From the NCBI RefSeq assembly GCF_003855395.1, contig NZ_CP034015.1, forward strand, positions 940,001 through 1,004,000: a stretch of 64,000 nt of DNA, in the 5' to 3' direction. Below are positions 45,257 to 54,356 of this stretch, in pieces. The notes below the pieces were generated by a model. That model made no database searches, was not told the DNA's origin, and was given only the letters and a program-made list of their open reading frames with translations. Source of the DNA: Shewanella livingstonensis. GTDB taxonomy: Bacteria; Pseudomonadota; Gammaproteobacteria; Enterobacterales; Shewanellaceae. Every line of letters begins with the position of its first letter. The stretch's first letter is position 1. Made by a program: the position numbers and the translations under genes.

Positions 45257-45688
45257 TCACTTAGTGGTAAAGGTGTTTTCCACAAGTTCCTGTTTGTTAT
45301 CTGCTTGCGCAACATGGCACTGTACACAAAAGTAGTTCATGCCATTCACTGTACCTTGGTCATCGATTACGTGTGACTTCGCCACAGGTGTTGCTTTCAT
45401 TCTTTTAGCCTTATCCCAGCTGTGACATGTAAGGCAACCATTTTTGTCTTTGGTGATGCTATAGCTGTCTTTATGGGGGATTAAAGGCGGCTGTTCAGCA
45501 AAAGTACGCGCGATAGCTTTTCCGCGAGTGGGATACGTTGCAATAGCATCTGCAGGCAAGTTGTCTGTTATGGCGACATTATCTACACGAGACTCAACTT
45601 TAACCGGGGTATTCTCGGGTAATGTTTGCTGACCAGAATAGGCGTTAAGGCTTAAGAGTATGGCCGCGATGCTAAGTAGTTTTTTCAT
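45257..45688 (-). CDS. napB: Periplasmic nitrate reductase diheme cytochrome c subunit NapB
   Basis: A 143-residue protein from ATG 45688, chosen because GGAG sits 6 bases before it; the upstream in-frame ATG at 45694 directly abuts that motif. Signal peptide ~1-18 (LLSIAAILLSLNAYS). Two heme-binding CxxCH motifs (CLTCH and CVQCH) and nearby His residues give the diheme bis-His form. NapB passes electrons to NapA in the periplasm. It follows napA with about 100 bp between, longer than usual for an operon. Electron donation to NapAB in Shewanella is known to come from CymA, which is not in the window. Confidence 0.93.
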   Translation of the reverse strand: MKKLLSIAAILLSLNAYSGQQTLPENTPVKVESRVDNVAITDNLPADAIATYPTRGKAIARTFAEQPPLIPHKDSYSITKDKNGCLTCHSWDKAKRMKATPVAKSHVIDDQGTVNGMNYFCVQCHVAQADNKQELVENTFTTK

Positions 45689-45789
45689 TTTCATCTCCGT
45701 TACATCCTAATGAATGTAGAGTTTGGGTGTCGCAACTACCATGGTGGACGAACCCCATGGCAGCTGTCGCAATTAATATAAAAGGCGTA

Positions 45790-48273
45790 TTAAGCTTTAA
45801 ATATTTTGACTGGACACTTTTTGAAGTCAGTTTCTTTTGATAATGGGTCAGTAGCGTCAAGAAGTAACTTATTAACCAATTGCTTGGCATCAAAGAATGG
45901 CATGAATACCACTCCTCTTGGCGGCTTATTACGGCCTTTAGTCTCCACTCGAGTGTTAATTTCACCGCGCGGTGATGCAACAGTCACTTCATCACCTTGA
46001 GTTAAACCACGAGCTTTAGCGTCAGCTGGGTGCATAAAGACCTGAGCACTCGGCATTGCTTTATGCAGTTCAGGTACACGAGCGGTCATTGAGCCAGTAT
46101 GCCAATGTTCCAGTACTCGTCCTGTCGACATCCACAGATCAAATTCTTCATTAGGTTCTTCTGCTGCAGGTTCATAAGGCAGTGCAAATATGACTGCTTT
46201 ACCGTCTGGTTTACCGTAGAAGTTAAAACCTTCACCCGCTTTGACATAGGGATCGCTACCTTCAACAAAACGACGCAGGGTTTCTTTACCATCAATCACT
46301 GGCCAACGCTTCCCGCGGTTTTCATGATAGTTGTCAAAGGCATCTAAATCGTGACCATGGCCACGACCAAATTGAGCATATTCTTCAAAAATACCTTTCT
46401 GTAGGTAAAAGCCAAAGTGTTCGTTTTCATCGTTATAAGAACCTTTACATTCACTTGCTGGGAACTTATTGATCACCCCATTAGCAAATAGCACTTCATA
46501 TAATGTTTTATCGGCGAGCTCAGGTTGTTTAGCGATTAATTCAGCAGGCCATACTTCACTGACTTTAAAACGTTTAGAAAATTCAACTAACTGCCATAAA
46601 TCAGACTTAGACCCTTCAGGTGTTGGAACAAGCTGATGCCAGAAGTGGGTACGACGTTCTGCATTACCATATGAACCTTCTTTTTCAACCCACATAGCGG
46701 TAGGCAGAATTAAATCTGCAGCCATTGCGGTAATCGTCGGGTAGGGATCTGATACGACAATGAAGTTCTCAGGGTTACGGAAACCGGGGTAAACTTCATC
46801 ATTAATATTCGGACCAGCCTGCATATTGTTAGTACACATGGTCCAATAACAATTTAATTTACCGTCTTTGAGCATGCGACTTTGCATCACAGCGTGGTAC
46901 CCGGGTTTAGCGGGAATAGTACCAGCAGGGACTTGCCATAGTTTTTCAGTAATTTCACGGTGTTTAGGATTTGCTACTACCATGTCAGCGGGTAGGCGAT
47001 GTGAGAAAGTACCGACTTCGCGAGCTGTTCCACACGCTGATGGTTGACCGGTTAATGAGAATGGACTGTTGCCTGGGGTGGCAATTTTACCGGTGAGTAA
47101 GTGAATGTTATACAACATATTGTTAGCCCACACACCACGGGTATGCTGGTTAATCCCCATGGTCCATAAGCTCATCACTTTGATATTAGGATCGGCATAG
47201 GCCTTAGCCATGATTTCTAGATTTTCAACCGGTACACCACTCATTTTTGATGCGTATTCAACCGTGTAAGTGCTGACAAACTTGGCATACTCATCAAAGC
47301 TTATTGGAGTAGAACCACCATTAGCTGGATTTTTTGCTTTCTTTTCCAATGGGTGTTCTGGGCGTAGACCATAACCAATATCAGTGGTGCCGAGTGCAAA
47401 TGTAGTGTGCTTGTTGACGAAGTCTTTGTTCACTGCACCATGCTGAATGATGTAGTTAGCAATATAATTTAATAATACTAAATCAGTTTGTGGTTTAAAC
47501 ACCATAGCATTATCTGCTAGATCAAAGCTGCGGTTTTCATAAGTAGAAAGTACATGTACGCGGGCATCTTTATGACTTAAACGGCGATCGGTTAATCGCG
47601 CCCACAAGATAGGGTGCATTTCTGCCATATTGGCACCCCACAACACAAAGTGGTCAGCAGCCTCTAAGTCATCATAGCAACCCATAGGTTCATCAATACC
47701 AAAGGTTCGCATGAAACCACCTACAGCCGAAGCCATACAGTGGCGCGCATTTGGGTCGATGTTATTAGTTAAAAAGCCTGCTTTATGAAGTTTAGATGCC
47801 GCATAGCCTTCCCAAATTGTCCATTGACCCGAACCAAACATGCCGACAGAGGTAGGGCCTTTTTTGGCAATACTGGCTTTCCATTTTTCAGCCATGGTAT
47901 CAAAGGCAACATCCCAACTTACTGGGGTAAAATCACCTTCTTTATCATATTTACCGTCTTTCATTCTAAGTAACGGCGAGGTTAATCGGTCCTTGCCATA
48001 CATTATTTTAGATAAAAAATAACCTTTAATACAATTTAAGCCTTTGTTAACCGGGCTTTCTGGGTCACCTTGAGTGGCAACTATTTTACCATTTCGTGTG
48101 CCCACTAAAACGCTACAACCTACGCCACAAAAGCGACATGGGGCTTTATCCCACTTTATTTCACTTTTACCTTCTGCAGCTTGAACGATATTAATTGGAA
48201 TAGCGATACCCACGGCCGACGCTGCTGCGGCAGCGGCGTTGGCTTTTAAAAACTCGCGACGACTGATGCTCAT
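45790..48273 (-). CDS. napA: Periplasmic nitrate reductase catalytic subunit NapA
   Basis: An 827-residue molybdoenzyme reducing nitrate to nitrite. I chose ATG 48273 ([11 protein letters not shown]) because GAGG precedes it and an earlier GTG frame is unlikely. The N terminus has a Tat signal SRREFLK. The [4Fe-4S] motif CRFCGVGC with a fourth Cys in NCIKG lies at ~45-85, as in NapA. Molybdopterin-binding segments follow ([31 protein letters not shown]), and the expected Cys ligand to Mo is in [11 protein letters not shown]. The length is typical (about 830). napB follows 101 bp downstream. NapD, needed elsewhere as a Tat chaperone, is not encoded next to it. Confidence 0.95.
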   Translation of the reverse strand: MSISRREFLKANAAAAAASAVGIAIPINIVQAAEGKSEIKWDKAPCRFCGVGCSVLVGTRNGKIVATQGDPESPVNKGLNCIKGYFLSKIMYGKDRLTSPLLRMKDGKYDKEGDFTPVSWDVAFDTMAEKWKASIAKKGPTSVGMFGSGQWTIWEGYAASKLHKAGFLTNNIDPNARHCMASAVGGFMRTFGIDEPMGCYDDLEAADHFVLWGANMAEMHPILWARLTDRRLSHKDARVHVLSTYENRSFDLADNAMVFKPQTDLVLLNYIANYIIQHGAVNKDFVNKHTTFALGTTDIGYGLRPEHPLEKKAKNPANGGSTPISFDEYAKFVSTYTVEYASKMSGVPVENLEIMAKAYADPNIKVMSLWTMGINQHTRGVWANNMLYNIHLLTGKIATPGNSPFSLTGQPSACGTAREVGTFSHRLPADMVVANPKHREITEKLWQVPAGTIPAKPGYHAVMQSRMLKDGKLNCYWTMCTNNMQAGPNINDEVYPGFRNPENFIVVSDPYPTITAMAADLILPTAMWVEKEGSYGNAERRTHFWHQLVPTPEGSKSDLWQLVEFSKRFKVSEVWPAELIAKQPELADKTLYEVLFANGVINKFPASECKGSYNDENEHFGFYLQKGIFEEYAQFGRGHGHDLDAFDNYHENRGKRWPVIDGKETLRRFVEGSDPYVKAGEGFNFYGKPDGKAVIFALPYEPAAEEPNEEFDLWMSTGRVLEHWHTGSMTARVPELHKAMPSAQVFMHPADAKARGLTQGDEVTVASPRGEINTRVETKGRNKPPRGVVFMPFFDAKQLVNKLLLDATDPLSKETDFKKCPVKIFKA

Positions 48274-48601
48274 GGTGTTCCTCACTCTTAGAATGTTGTA
48301 CTTGGTACGTGATAGTCATTGGAGGTGACGTGATAGAGTGAGTCTAGACCTTACTAACAACATGGGTATACCTCAGAATGGGTATAGTGGTTAATAGTTG
48401 TGCAAGGTCACATTTTTCAGCGTGACGTAAATCTCATTTTAACAATTAGGCATTTACTGTTTTAGCAATCGCTTGTAAAGCTTGTTGTGCCTGATATATA
48501 GGTTTCTTCATTGATTGAAGTACTTGTAGCGCTAGGTTGTTAACATAGCGCGAAGGAATGGTTGAGTGATGTTGGAGGAGGTATGATCTTTATAGGTATG
48601 A
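48274..48601. other. Intergenic region upstream of napA
   Basis: A 328-bp stretch between napA and the AttH-like gene. It holds the napA promoter and the TACCCAT pair (separate entry). No napD, small RNA or terminator is seen. Confidence 0.5.
48362..48386 (-). promoter_or_regulatory. Candidate NarP/NarL heptamer pair upstream of napA
   Basis: Two copies of TACCCAT on the minus strand (at 48368-48362 and 48384-48378), 16 bp apart in direct orientation, each inside a 9-bp repeat ATGGGTATA on the plus strand. TACCCAT fits the NarL/NarP consensus TACYYMT. They lie about 90-110 bp before the napA start. Regulation of nap by NarQ/NarP is known in Shewanella. Use of these boxes is inferred. Confidence 0.5.
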
Positions 48602-49735
48602 CTAGTAGCCAGTAAGCTCCATGTAGCCCATGCCTTGGTGAGAGCCTTTAATGGTAATTGGGCCTTCCCAATACGAGGTCGACACTAACATGTCACTGTT
48701 AGGATTTAATGCCTGGGTGGTAATATCTATTGCTTCACTGTTAATGCGAATGTGCCATGCAATAGGATGCTTACCTAATGCGGTTTGTTGCCACTGCGTT
48801 GGCTCCATGAAGATATCACCAGGATTATCTTTACTATTGATGTTACGCCCACTGCCATCGGCAAACATCCGTCGGCCACTGTAAAAATGTTGTTGCTCAT
48901 TATCACCACGAAGCCTGAAAGCCATTAGTGTTGAGTTGTCATCCAAACGCAGTGAAAACCAGTCCCAGCCTTGTTGAGCCTTGGTTAAAAATTGTGAACT
49001 CCACTCCCTATCAAGCCAGGCTTTACCGGTAACGTGTTCGGTAACACCATGGCGAGTTATCTCTCCCGTTACATCTATGAAGGGCTGGCTGTAATAATAA
49101 GATGCTACGCTTTTATCGGCGCTTTTACTGCTATAACCTTGTTCACCTTGTAATTGCAGTGGTTGTTGACTATTAAGCTGCAGTTGATAACTAAATTGTT
49201 CATCTGCTACCGTTAATGTCGCAGGAAATAGCGTGTCGGATTGACTCAACCATTGCCAGTTTTGTAAATGCACCTGAAATGGTTGGGCGTCTACGCCAGC
49301 AAGTTGTGGGTGGGCGCGCGACCATTTTTCAGCTATTAAGTGTTCATTTTTGCTGGTTACTGCTGCGTGTGCCATATACAGCTGATTGGTACTCCAGTCA
49401 TTGTTCGGTGTGACTGTGTTGCTCGGTGGTGTTAGGCCAATACGAAACTGCGTCCACTGCACGCCAACGTCTTCACCTGTTGCGGTGGCTAAGTTAGCGG
49501 TTAAGTACCACCACTCAATTTTAAAGTCATCGTGGGCTAAATGGTCTTGGGGGAATTGTAATGTTTTACCTTGAATTACCTCACTATACCCCTCAGAAGA
49601 TGTTGATGACATATTGCTAATAGTTGATGGTTTATTGCTCACATCTTGTGCGGGCGAACAAGCTGATATCAACGTCGAAATAACAAAAGCTATCAAGCTG
49701 AAGCTGAGCACTTTTTGCAATGTAAAAGGGGTCAT
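48602..49735 (-). CDS. AttH/CrtC-like lipoprotein linked to the ABC transporter
   Basis: A 377-residue protein from ATG 49735, which overlaps the permease stop as ATGA; a longer upstream frame would hide the lipoprotein signal. The lipobox is LISAC (~25-29), so it is probably membrane-anchored. The mature part resembles the AttH/CrtC (hydroxyneurosporene synthase-like, lipocalin-related) family, with EWWYLTANL and WTQFRIGL near ~65-95 and EWSSQFLTKAQQGWDWFSLRL near ~245-265. Its role is not known from sequence. The coupling shows it works with the upstream ATPase and permease. Confidence 0.8.
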   Translation of the reverse strand: MTPFTLQKVLSFSLIAFVISTLISACSPAQDVSNKPSTISNMSSTSSEGYSEVIQGKTLQFPQDHLAHDDFKIEWWYLTANLATATGEDVGVQWTQFRIGLTPPSNTVTPNNDWSTNQLYMAHAAVTSKNEHLIAEKWSRAHPQLAGVDAQPFQVHLQNWQWLSQSDTLFPATLTVADEQFSYQLQLNSQQPLQLQGEQGYSSKSADKSVASYYYSQPFIDVTGEITRHGVTEHVTGKAWLDREWSSQFLTKAQQGWDWFSLRLDDNSTLMAFRLRGDNEQQHFYSGRRMFADGSGRNINSKDNPGDIFMEPTQWQQTALGKHPIAWHIRINSEAIDITTQALNPNSDMLVSTSYWEGPITIKGSHQGMGYMELTGY

Positions 49736-52374
49736 AGTGCTTCCTGTTGTAAGCTGGATATCAAGGGTTTTCGAGTCTGCCAATATAAAGGTAAACATAC
49801 GGCGAATAAGCAACTTACCACCGCAATAACCACCACCTGAAAATAGGCAGCCCAATCCCACACCATGGCGATACTCCAGCCAAATGCTTGTAATGTGACT
49901 TTGTGGATTAACAAATAACCCAGTAATGCGCCAGTGGGTAAAGCAACTAAACAGGTAAGCAGCACAATAAATAACATTTGTACTAATACCATTATTCGTA
50001 ATTGATTACGACTCACACCTAGGGCGTACAAGCGTGCTAAAGGTGCTTGCCTGGCTTGCGTTAGCATCATGCAAGCACTAAATAAGCCGATGGCAGCCAC
50101 CAATAAGGTCAAGCTATTGAGCACCACAGTAATAGAGAATGTTTTATTAAATATGGTAATTGCTTCAGTTTTGATCCGCTGCTGGCTGTACATATAGGCG
50201 GAAGATAAATTGATTTTCTGGCTAATGCTGTTTTGCAATGGTGTGAGATCACCTTGATACGACACTGCTAGGCTAATGGGTTTGGCCGGTAATTGAGATT
50301 GTTGCCATAAAGACTGGGTAATAATCGCTTCACCCTGGGGATTACCATAATCGTAATAAATCCCGCCAACGGTCAATACATGTTGATTAAGTTGTGATAG
50401 CTGTACTTTGTCGCCTATATCAAGTTGGTATTTGATTGATAAGGGTTCACTGATCATCAGGCTTTCACCTGCAGTAAATGTTGGCCAAAAGTCATCGGCG
50501 GTGATTTTAAAGACGGTTGTTTCGGTCAACGATAAATGATCGCGACTCACAAGATTGATAGGTACTTGTGTTTGCGGCGTCTCTATTCGATTGAGGTTAC
50601 TATCAATAGTCCATTGATCATAAATAGCTTCAACCTTAGGATCGTTATTTAACAGTAAGATTAAGGCATCAATCTGATTCGGATTAGGTCTTATGTATAA
50701 ATCTGCATGCAAGCGGGCGTCGAGCCATTTCTTTAAGGTGATTTCAAAGCTACCGACTAAGGTGTTCATGGCAATGTTGGCACACAGCGCTAACAACATC
50801 GCCATCATTGCCAGAGCAAGCGGGGCGATAATCTCTTTGGTTTCAGCAATCACATATTGCCAAAGCCCTTTAGGCATAAATGGGCTGAGTAAGTTAACAG
50901 CCCAATGCAAGCATTGGGGTAATAGTAATGGAATTGCCACCGAGATAATCCCCAGTAACACTAAGCTATGGCGATACTGCTCGGTAAAGGCAAATCCAAC
51001 AGTACAAATGAGTAGCAGTAGCGCTGCAATAATAAATTGTCGCCAATGAATCATATTGAATCGTTGGTTTTGCGGTTGTTTTTGTGCCCCCTGGGCTAAT
51101 GGTGTTTTGATTAGACTGATTAACATTGGGATGCAAGCTGCAAACGCCGCCGATAAGGTTAATATCAATGCCTGTGCAAACCATTGCCACTGCCAAATGC
51201 CGGGTAATAATTTGGCACCATAAAGCTGTTCAAGTGTTATCGCGACCATAGGTTGCAACCACTGCGACAGCTGCAAGCCGACAATAAAGCCCAATACACA
51301 GCCGACAAACACTAAGCAGAGTATTTCAATGCTTAAGGCAAGCATCACAGTGCGTCTATCTAGGCCTTGCTGCATGATTTGTACCAGCAGCTTTTGACGT
51401 TTCATTAAACTATAGCGTACGCCGTTGTAAGCAATAAATAATCCAACCACGAATGCTAGCATGCTCATGGCATCAAGATTAAGATGAAAACTGGCCGTTA
51501 GGGCTGTAAGCGACTCACCTTCACTGGTTTGAGTGGTGAAATTTAACTTGCTGGTATCAATACCTGCTTGAGTTAGCGTATTGGTTAATCGAGCGATAAG
51601 TTGAGTGTCTGCCTCCGACGCCGTTGTGTCAGCGGCGTTTGGGTCAGCAATGTTAGAATTTTCAGCGCTAGAGTTAAACACAGCAATGTAACTCAGCTTT
51701 CCCTGCATATTCAATAACGGTTGTGCTAATGATATATCCGCGAGCAAAGCAGAACCCAGACCCCAACTATCATCAATGGTAATGATATTAAGGGGCATGC
51801 CATTTAAGATAATGCGATTAGACTGATTAGTGATGTTACTAATACGATCGCGTTGGCTCGTCGACATTAATATTTTAGGTTGGCCGCTGAGTAACTCGGC
51901 AAGTGGAATATTGGTCGAGGTCATATTCGCTGAGGAAGACGAATCGTTAGCGTTTTGCTGTTTACTAGTGCTGATGGCTGCAATAATATCGCTACTATTA
52001 ATCCGCCAAAGCCGGCCTTGTTCATCGGTGGCGATGCCTTCGATGCTGGCGATCGTATTGAATCCGGCATTGGCTAATGCAAAGTAAACCGACTCATCAA
52101 TAGTGTCTTGTGTGCGATGGCTAATAGATAGGCGCGCTTGTTGGCTGAGCAACTCTGATACATTACCATAGCTTTGTTTGGCATTTTCATTAGTGGCATA
52201 CACTCCAATTAATAGTGTTACGGCTAACATAATGCCTAGTAAAATAGCGCTAGCTTGCAGCGGCGCGTGTCTATAATGACTGGCAAATAGGTGCAAACAT
52301 AATCTTAAGCGACTCAGTGATGAAGAGTGCGATAAAGAGCGTGATGGGGAGTGTGATGAAGAGTCGGTCATCAT
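49732..52374 (-). CDS. ABC transporter permease with two FtsX/MacB-type domains
   Basis: An 880-residue inner-membrane protein. The N terminus has a membrane helix (~43-60) and a large extracytoplasmic segment. Three helices near ~300-420 form a first FtsX domain, and a second set lies at ~460-560. Residues ~570-740 are another extracytoplasmic domain, followed by the last FtsX helices (~750-870). This doubled FtsX architecture is that of AttF/AttG-like or LolC-type permeases. The ATPase gene is 3 bp upstream and the AttH-like gene overlaps downstream, so the three form one transporter or export unit. The substrate is unknown; lipid or lipoprotein trafficking is possible. Confidence 0.85.
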   Translation of the reverse strand: MMTDSSSHSPSRSLSHSSSLSRLRLCLHLFASHYRHAPLQASAILLGIMLAVTLLIGVYATNENAKQSYGNVSELLSQQARLSISHRTQDTIDESVYFALANAGFNTIASIEGIATDEQGRLWRINSSDIIAAISTSKQQNANDSSSSANMTSTNIPLAELLSGQPKILMSTSQRDRISNITNQSNRIILNGMPLNIITIDDSWGLGSALLADISLAQPLLNMQGKLSYIAVFNSSAENSNIADPNAADTTASEADTQLIARLTNTLTQAGIDTSKLNFTTQTSEGESLTALTASFHLNLDAMSMLAFVVGLFIAYNGVRYSLMKRQKLLVQIMQQGLDRRTVMLALSIEILCLVFVGCVLGFIVGLQLSQWLQPMVAITLEQLYGAKLLPGIWQWQWFAQALILTLSAAFAACIPMLISLIKTPLAQGAQKQPQNQRFNMIHWRQFIIAALLLLICTVGFAFTEQYRHSLVLLGIISVAIPLLLPQCLHWAVNLLSPFMPKGLWQYVIAETKEIIAPLALAMMAMLLALCANIAMNTLVGSFEITLKKWLDARLHADLYIRPNPNQIDALILLLNNDPKVEAIYDQWTIDSNLNRIETPQTQVPINLVSRDHLSLTETTVFKITADDFWPTFTAGESLMISEPLSIKYQLDIGDKVQLSQLNQHVLTVGGIYYDYGNPQGEAIITQSLWQQSQLPAKPISLAVSYQGDLTPLQNSISQKINLSSAYMYSQQRIKTEAITIFNKTFSITVVLNSLTLLVAAIGLFSACMMLTQARQAPLARLYALGVSRNQLRIMVLVQMLFIVLLTCLVALPTGALLGYLLIHKVTLQAFGWSIAMVWDWAAYFQVVVIAVVSCLFAVCLPLYWQTRKPLISSLQQEAL

Positions 52375-52377
52375 GGT

Positions 52378-53082
52378 TTAACCCTGCAGTTTTTTATTGG
52401 TAGGATTAACCATTATTTGCTGATTTTCAACATGCCAACGGTGTTGCATAAACTCAGCACATTGCTCACTGTGGGTAACCATTAAAATGCAGCTATTAGC
52501 TTGTTGGGCTAAGTCGGTAAGCAATTGCATTACCTGCATACCAGCATGTTGGTCGAGATTACCTGTTGGTTCATCAGCCAAAATTAATTGCGGTTTGTGG
52601 GCTAATGCACGAGCAATGGCCACTCGTTGTTGCTGTCCGCCAGAGAGATTTTCAACGTTACGGTCGAGTAATGTGCTTAAGCCTAGTTGATGGCATAACT
52701 CATCACACCAAGGGCTCCAGCTTAATTGATTGAGCGCGAGTGAAAATTGAATGTTGTCGCGTACATTTAATGGCGTAAGTAAGTTAAATTGCTGAAATAT
52801 GACCCCAAGCGATCGACGTCGATATTGGCTCCACTGCTTATCTTGCCACTTTGCTACTGAGTGCATGTTATCACTTTGACGGATTAACATCTCACCACTG
52901 TCAATCGTTTCAAAACCGCCAATGATATTAAGCAGAGTACTTTTACCACTACCACTAGGGCCCGTTAGTGCAATCGTTTGACCTTGTTGCAGTGTCAGAT
53001 TTACTTGTTTCAATACCGGATGAAACGACTCGCCATCGCGAAACCCTTTACTGATATTTTCTAAGGTGACGATGCTTGTCAT
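52378..53082 (-). CDS. ABC transporter ATP-binding protein, LolD/MacB type
   Basis: A 234-residue ATPase. Walker A GPSGSGKST (~40-48), Q-loop VIFQQFNLLTPL, signature LSGGQQQRVAIARAL (~143-157), Walker B LILADEPTGNLD (~164-175) and the switch His in MVTHSEQ. The sequence belongs to the LolD/FtsE/MacB subgroup that partners FtsX-type permeases. It is the first gene of the three-gene unit and lies 3 bp before the permease. Confidence 0.93.
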   Translation of the reverse strand: MTSIVTLENISKGFRDGESFHPVLKQVNLTLQQGQTIALTGPSGSGKSTLLNIIGGFETIDSGEMLIRQSDNMHSVAKWQDKQWSQYRRRSLGVIFQQFNLLTPLNVRDNIQFSLALNQLSWSPWCDELCHQLGLSTLLDRNVENLSGGQQQRVAIARALAHKPQLILADEPTGNLDQHAGMQVMQLLTDLAQQANSCILMVTHSEQCAEFMQHRWHVENQQIMVNPTNKKLQG

Positions 53083-53182
53083 AATTGCTCCATAACGAAT
53101 TGCGTTAATACACTTACAGTATTGACTGAGTCATATCATTAATAATATACGCGATATAATCTGTTTATGTCTAAAAATAAAA

Positions 53183-53203
53183 AAGCGAGCTAATAGCTCG
53201 CTT
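53183..53203. terminator. Intrinsic terminator of ygfZ
   Basis: A 9-bp stem AAGCGAGCT/AGCTCGCTT with a 3-base loop. The T-run is on the minus-strand side, 24 bp past the ygfZ stop. Confidence 0.8.
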
Positions 53204-53227
53204 AGTTACAGTAAAACATTGAATTAA

Positions 53228-54190
53228 TTAAGCATCGACTAATGAATAAGGTAATTCGATAATTGATAACTGCGAGTTTTCATCATCAGCAACGCGCAGT
53301 TGAGTATCGTTTTCAGTATCATTAGGCAGTACGGCTGTCAGCAGCACTTTATCGCCATATTGGACGCACTCAATAATATTACCACCGCGACGGAAACCGT
53401 CTTCAAGGGCAATTTCTAACTGTGTTTCGGTATTGATAGTTTGGCTGGTGGTGCCAGAGACAATATACAGTGCACGTTTATTACCACCGCGGTATTTCAT
53501 TCTGGCAATAGTTTCTTGGCCCATGTAACAGCCTTTGGTAAAGCTAATGCCATTGATGGCTTGTAAGTTACACATTTGTGCTACGTACTGGCCTGAATGA
53601 GCGGCATCGATATTGGGGTAACCGGCTTTAATTTCTAATGCTTGCCATGTGTTGGCATCAAACAATTTTTGGCCTGATTGACTGATGATAGCGTCTGCTG
53701 CTGCACTTTTAATGATAGCAATAAAACGTTCACCATCACGAATAATAGCGCCTTGCTCGACTAAATTAAGTGCTTGCGATACATCGCCAAAATGTTGCGT
53801 GGCAAAGGCTTGTGCTTCTGTTCCGGCAATGCCGATTATGTGGTAATCACCACTAACATCAGCTAGTTCAGCTTTACTAAATACTGCATATTTTTGTAAA
53901 TGCGGTAAGTCTAAGCTCAAGGCGCTTTTTGGCAGTAACATTAATAAGCTATCGGCTATTGCAAACGTGCGGAAGCTCGCAAGCATTTTACCTTTAGGGT
54001 CACAATGTGCACCCCATTTCCATTCGTTTGTACCAAGAGAGGTGATGTCGGTGGTGACTTGGCCATGAATAAAGCTGCGCCCTTGCTCACCGGTGATTTC
54101 GATTAATCCCATATGAGACAAACTTGATAACATTAATGCAGGAGATGTGGCGATGAAATCCCAATCTGGTTGGTTTACTGAAATGGTCAT
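53228..54190 (-). CDS. ygfZ: tRNA-modifying folate-binding protein YgfZ
   Basis: A 320-residue protein from ATG 54190 (preceded by AGGGA); an earlier in-frame ATG would add 19 residues without a good ribosome-binding site. The family signature KGCYMGQE (YgfZ KGCxxGQE) is present at ~220-227 with the functional Cys. YgfZ uses tetrahydrofolate and supports Fe-S enzymes such as MiaB. The length matches the Escherichia coli protein (about 326). It lies downstream of serA on the same strand, separated by that gene's terminator. Confidence 0.93.
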   Translation of the reverse strand: MTISVNQPDWDFIATSPALMLSSLSHMGLIEITGEQGRSFIHGQVTTDITSLGTNEWKWGAHCDPKGKMLASFRTFAIADSLLMLLPKSALSLDLPHLQKYAVFSKAELADVSGDYHIIGIAGTEAQAFATQHFGDVSQALNLVEQGAIIRDGERFIAIIKSAAADAIISQSGQKLFDANTWQALEIKAGYPNIDAAHSGQYVAQMCNLQAINGISFTKGCYMGQETIARMKYRGGNKRALYIVSGTTSQTINTETQLEIALEDGFRRGGNIIECVQYGDKVLLTAVLPNDTENDTQLRVADDENSQLSIIELPYSLVDA

Positions 54191-54280
54191 AACTATCCCT
54201 AAGCTGAGAATACGACGGTATGGTTGGAGTGTAACGGAATAATACAATGCTCAACAGGGGGCAAGGTTTTAAAAGCCAAT

Positions 54281-54313
54281 AAAAAAGCTACCTTGTGGCC
54301 AAGATAGCTTTTA
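54281..54313. terminator. Intrinsic terminator of serA
   Basis: Hairpin AAAAGCTATCTT/AAGGTAGCTTTT on the minus strand (one G-U pair) with a 6-base loop and a T-run. Confidence 0.78.
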
Positions 54314-54356
54314 GAGTTAGCCCATTTATCAGAGTTAATCGTTTTCTAAGTAAATA

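Noticed and set aside
45672..45980. 102-codon minus-strand frame at the napA-napB junction
   Set aside because: Most of it overlaps napA in another frame. The short part between the genes has a few Cys and His but no CxxCH, so it is not a cytochrome gene.
48400..48420. CRP-like TGTG...TCACA sequence upstream of napA
   Set aside because: The half-sites are too close (about 4-5 bases between, against 6 in the consensus), so it does not form a normal CRP site.
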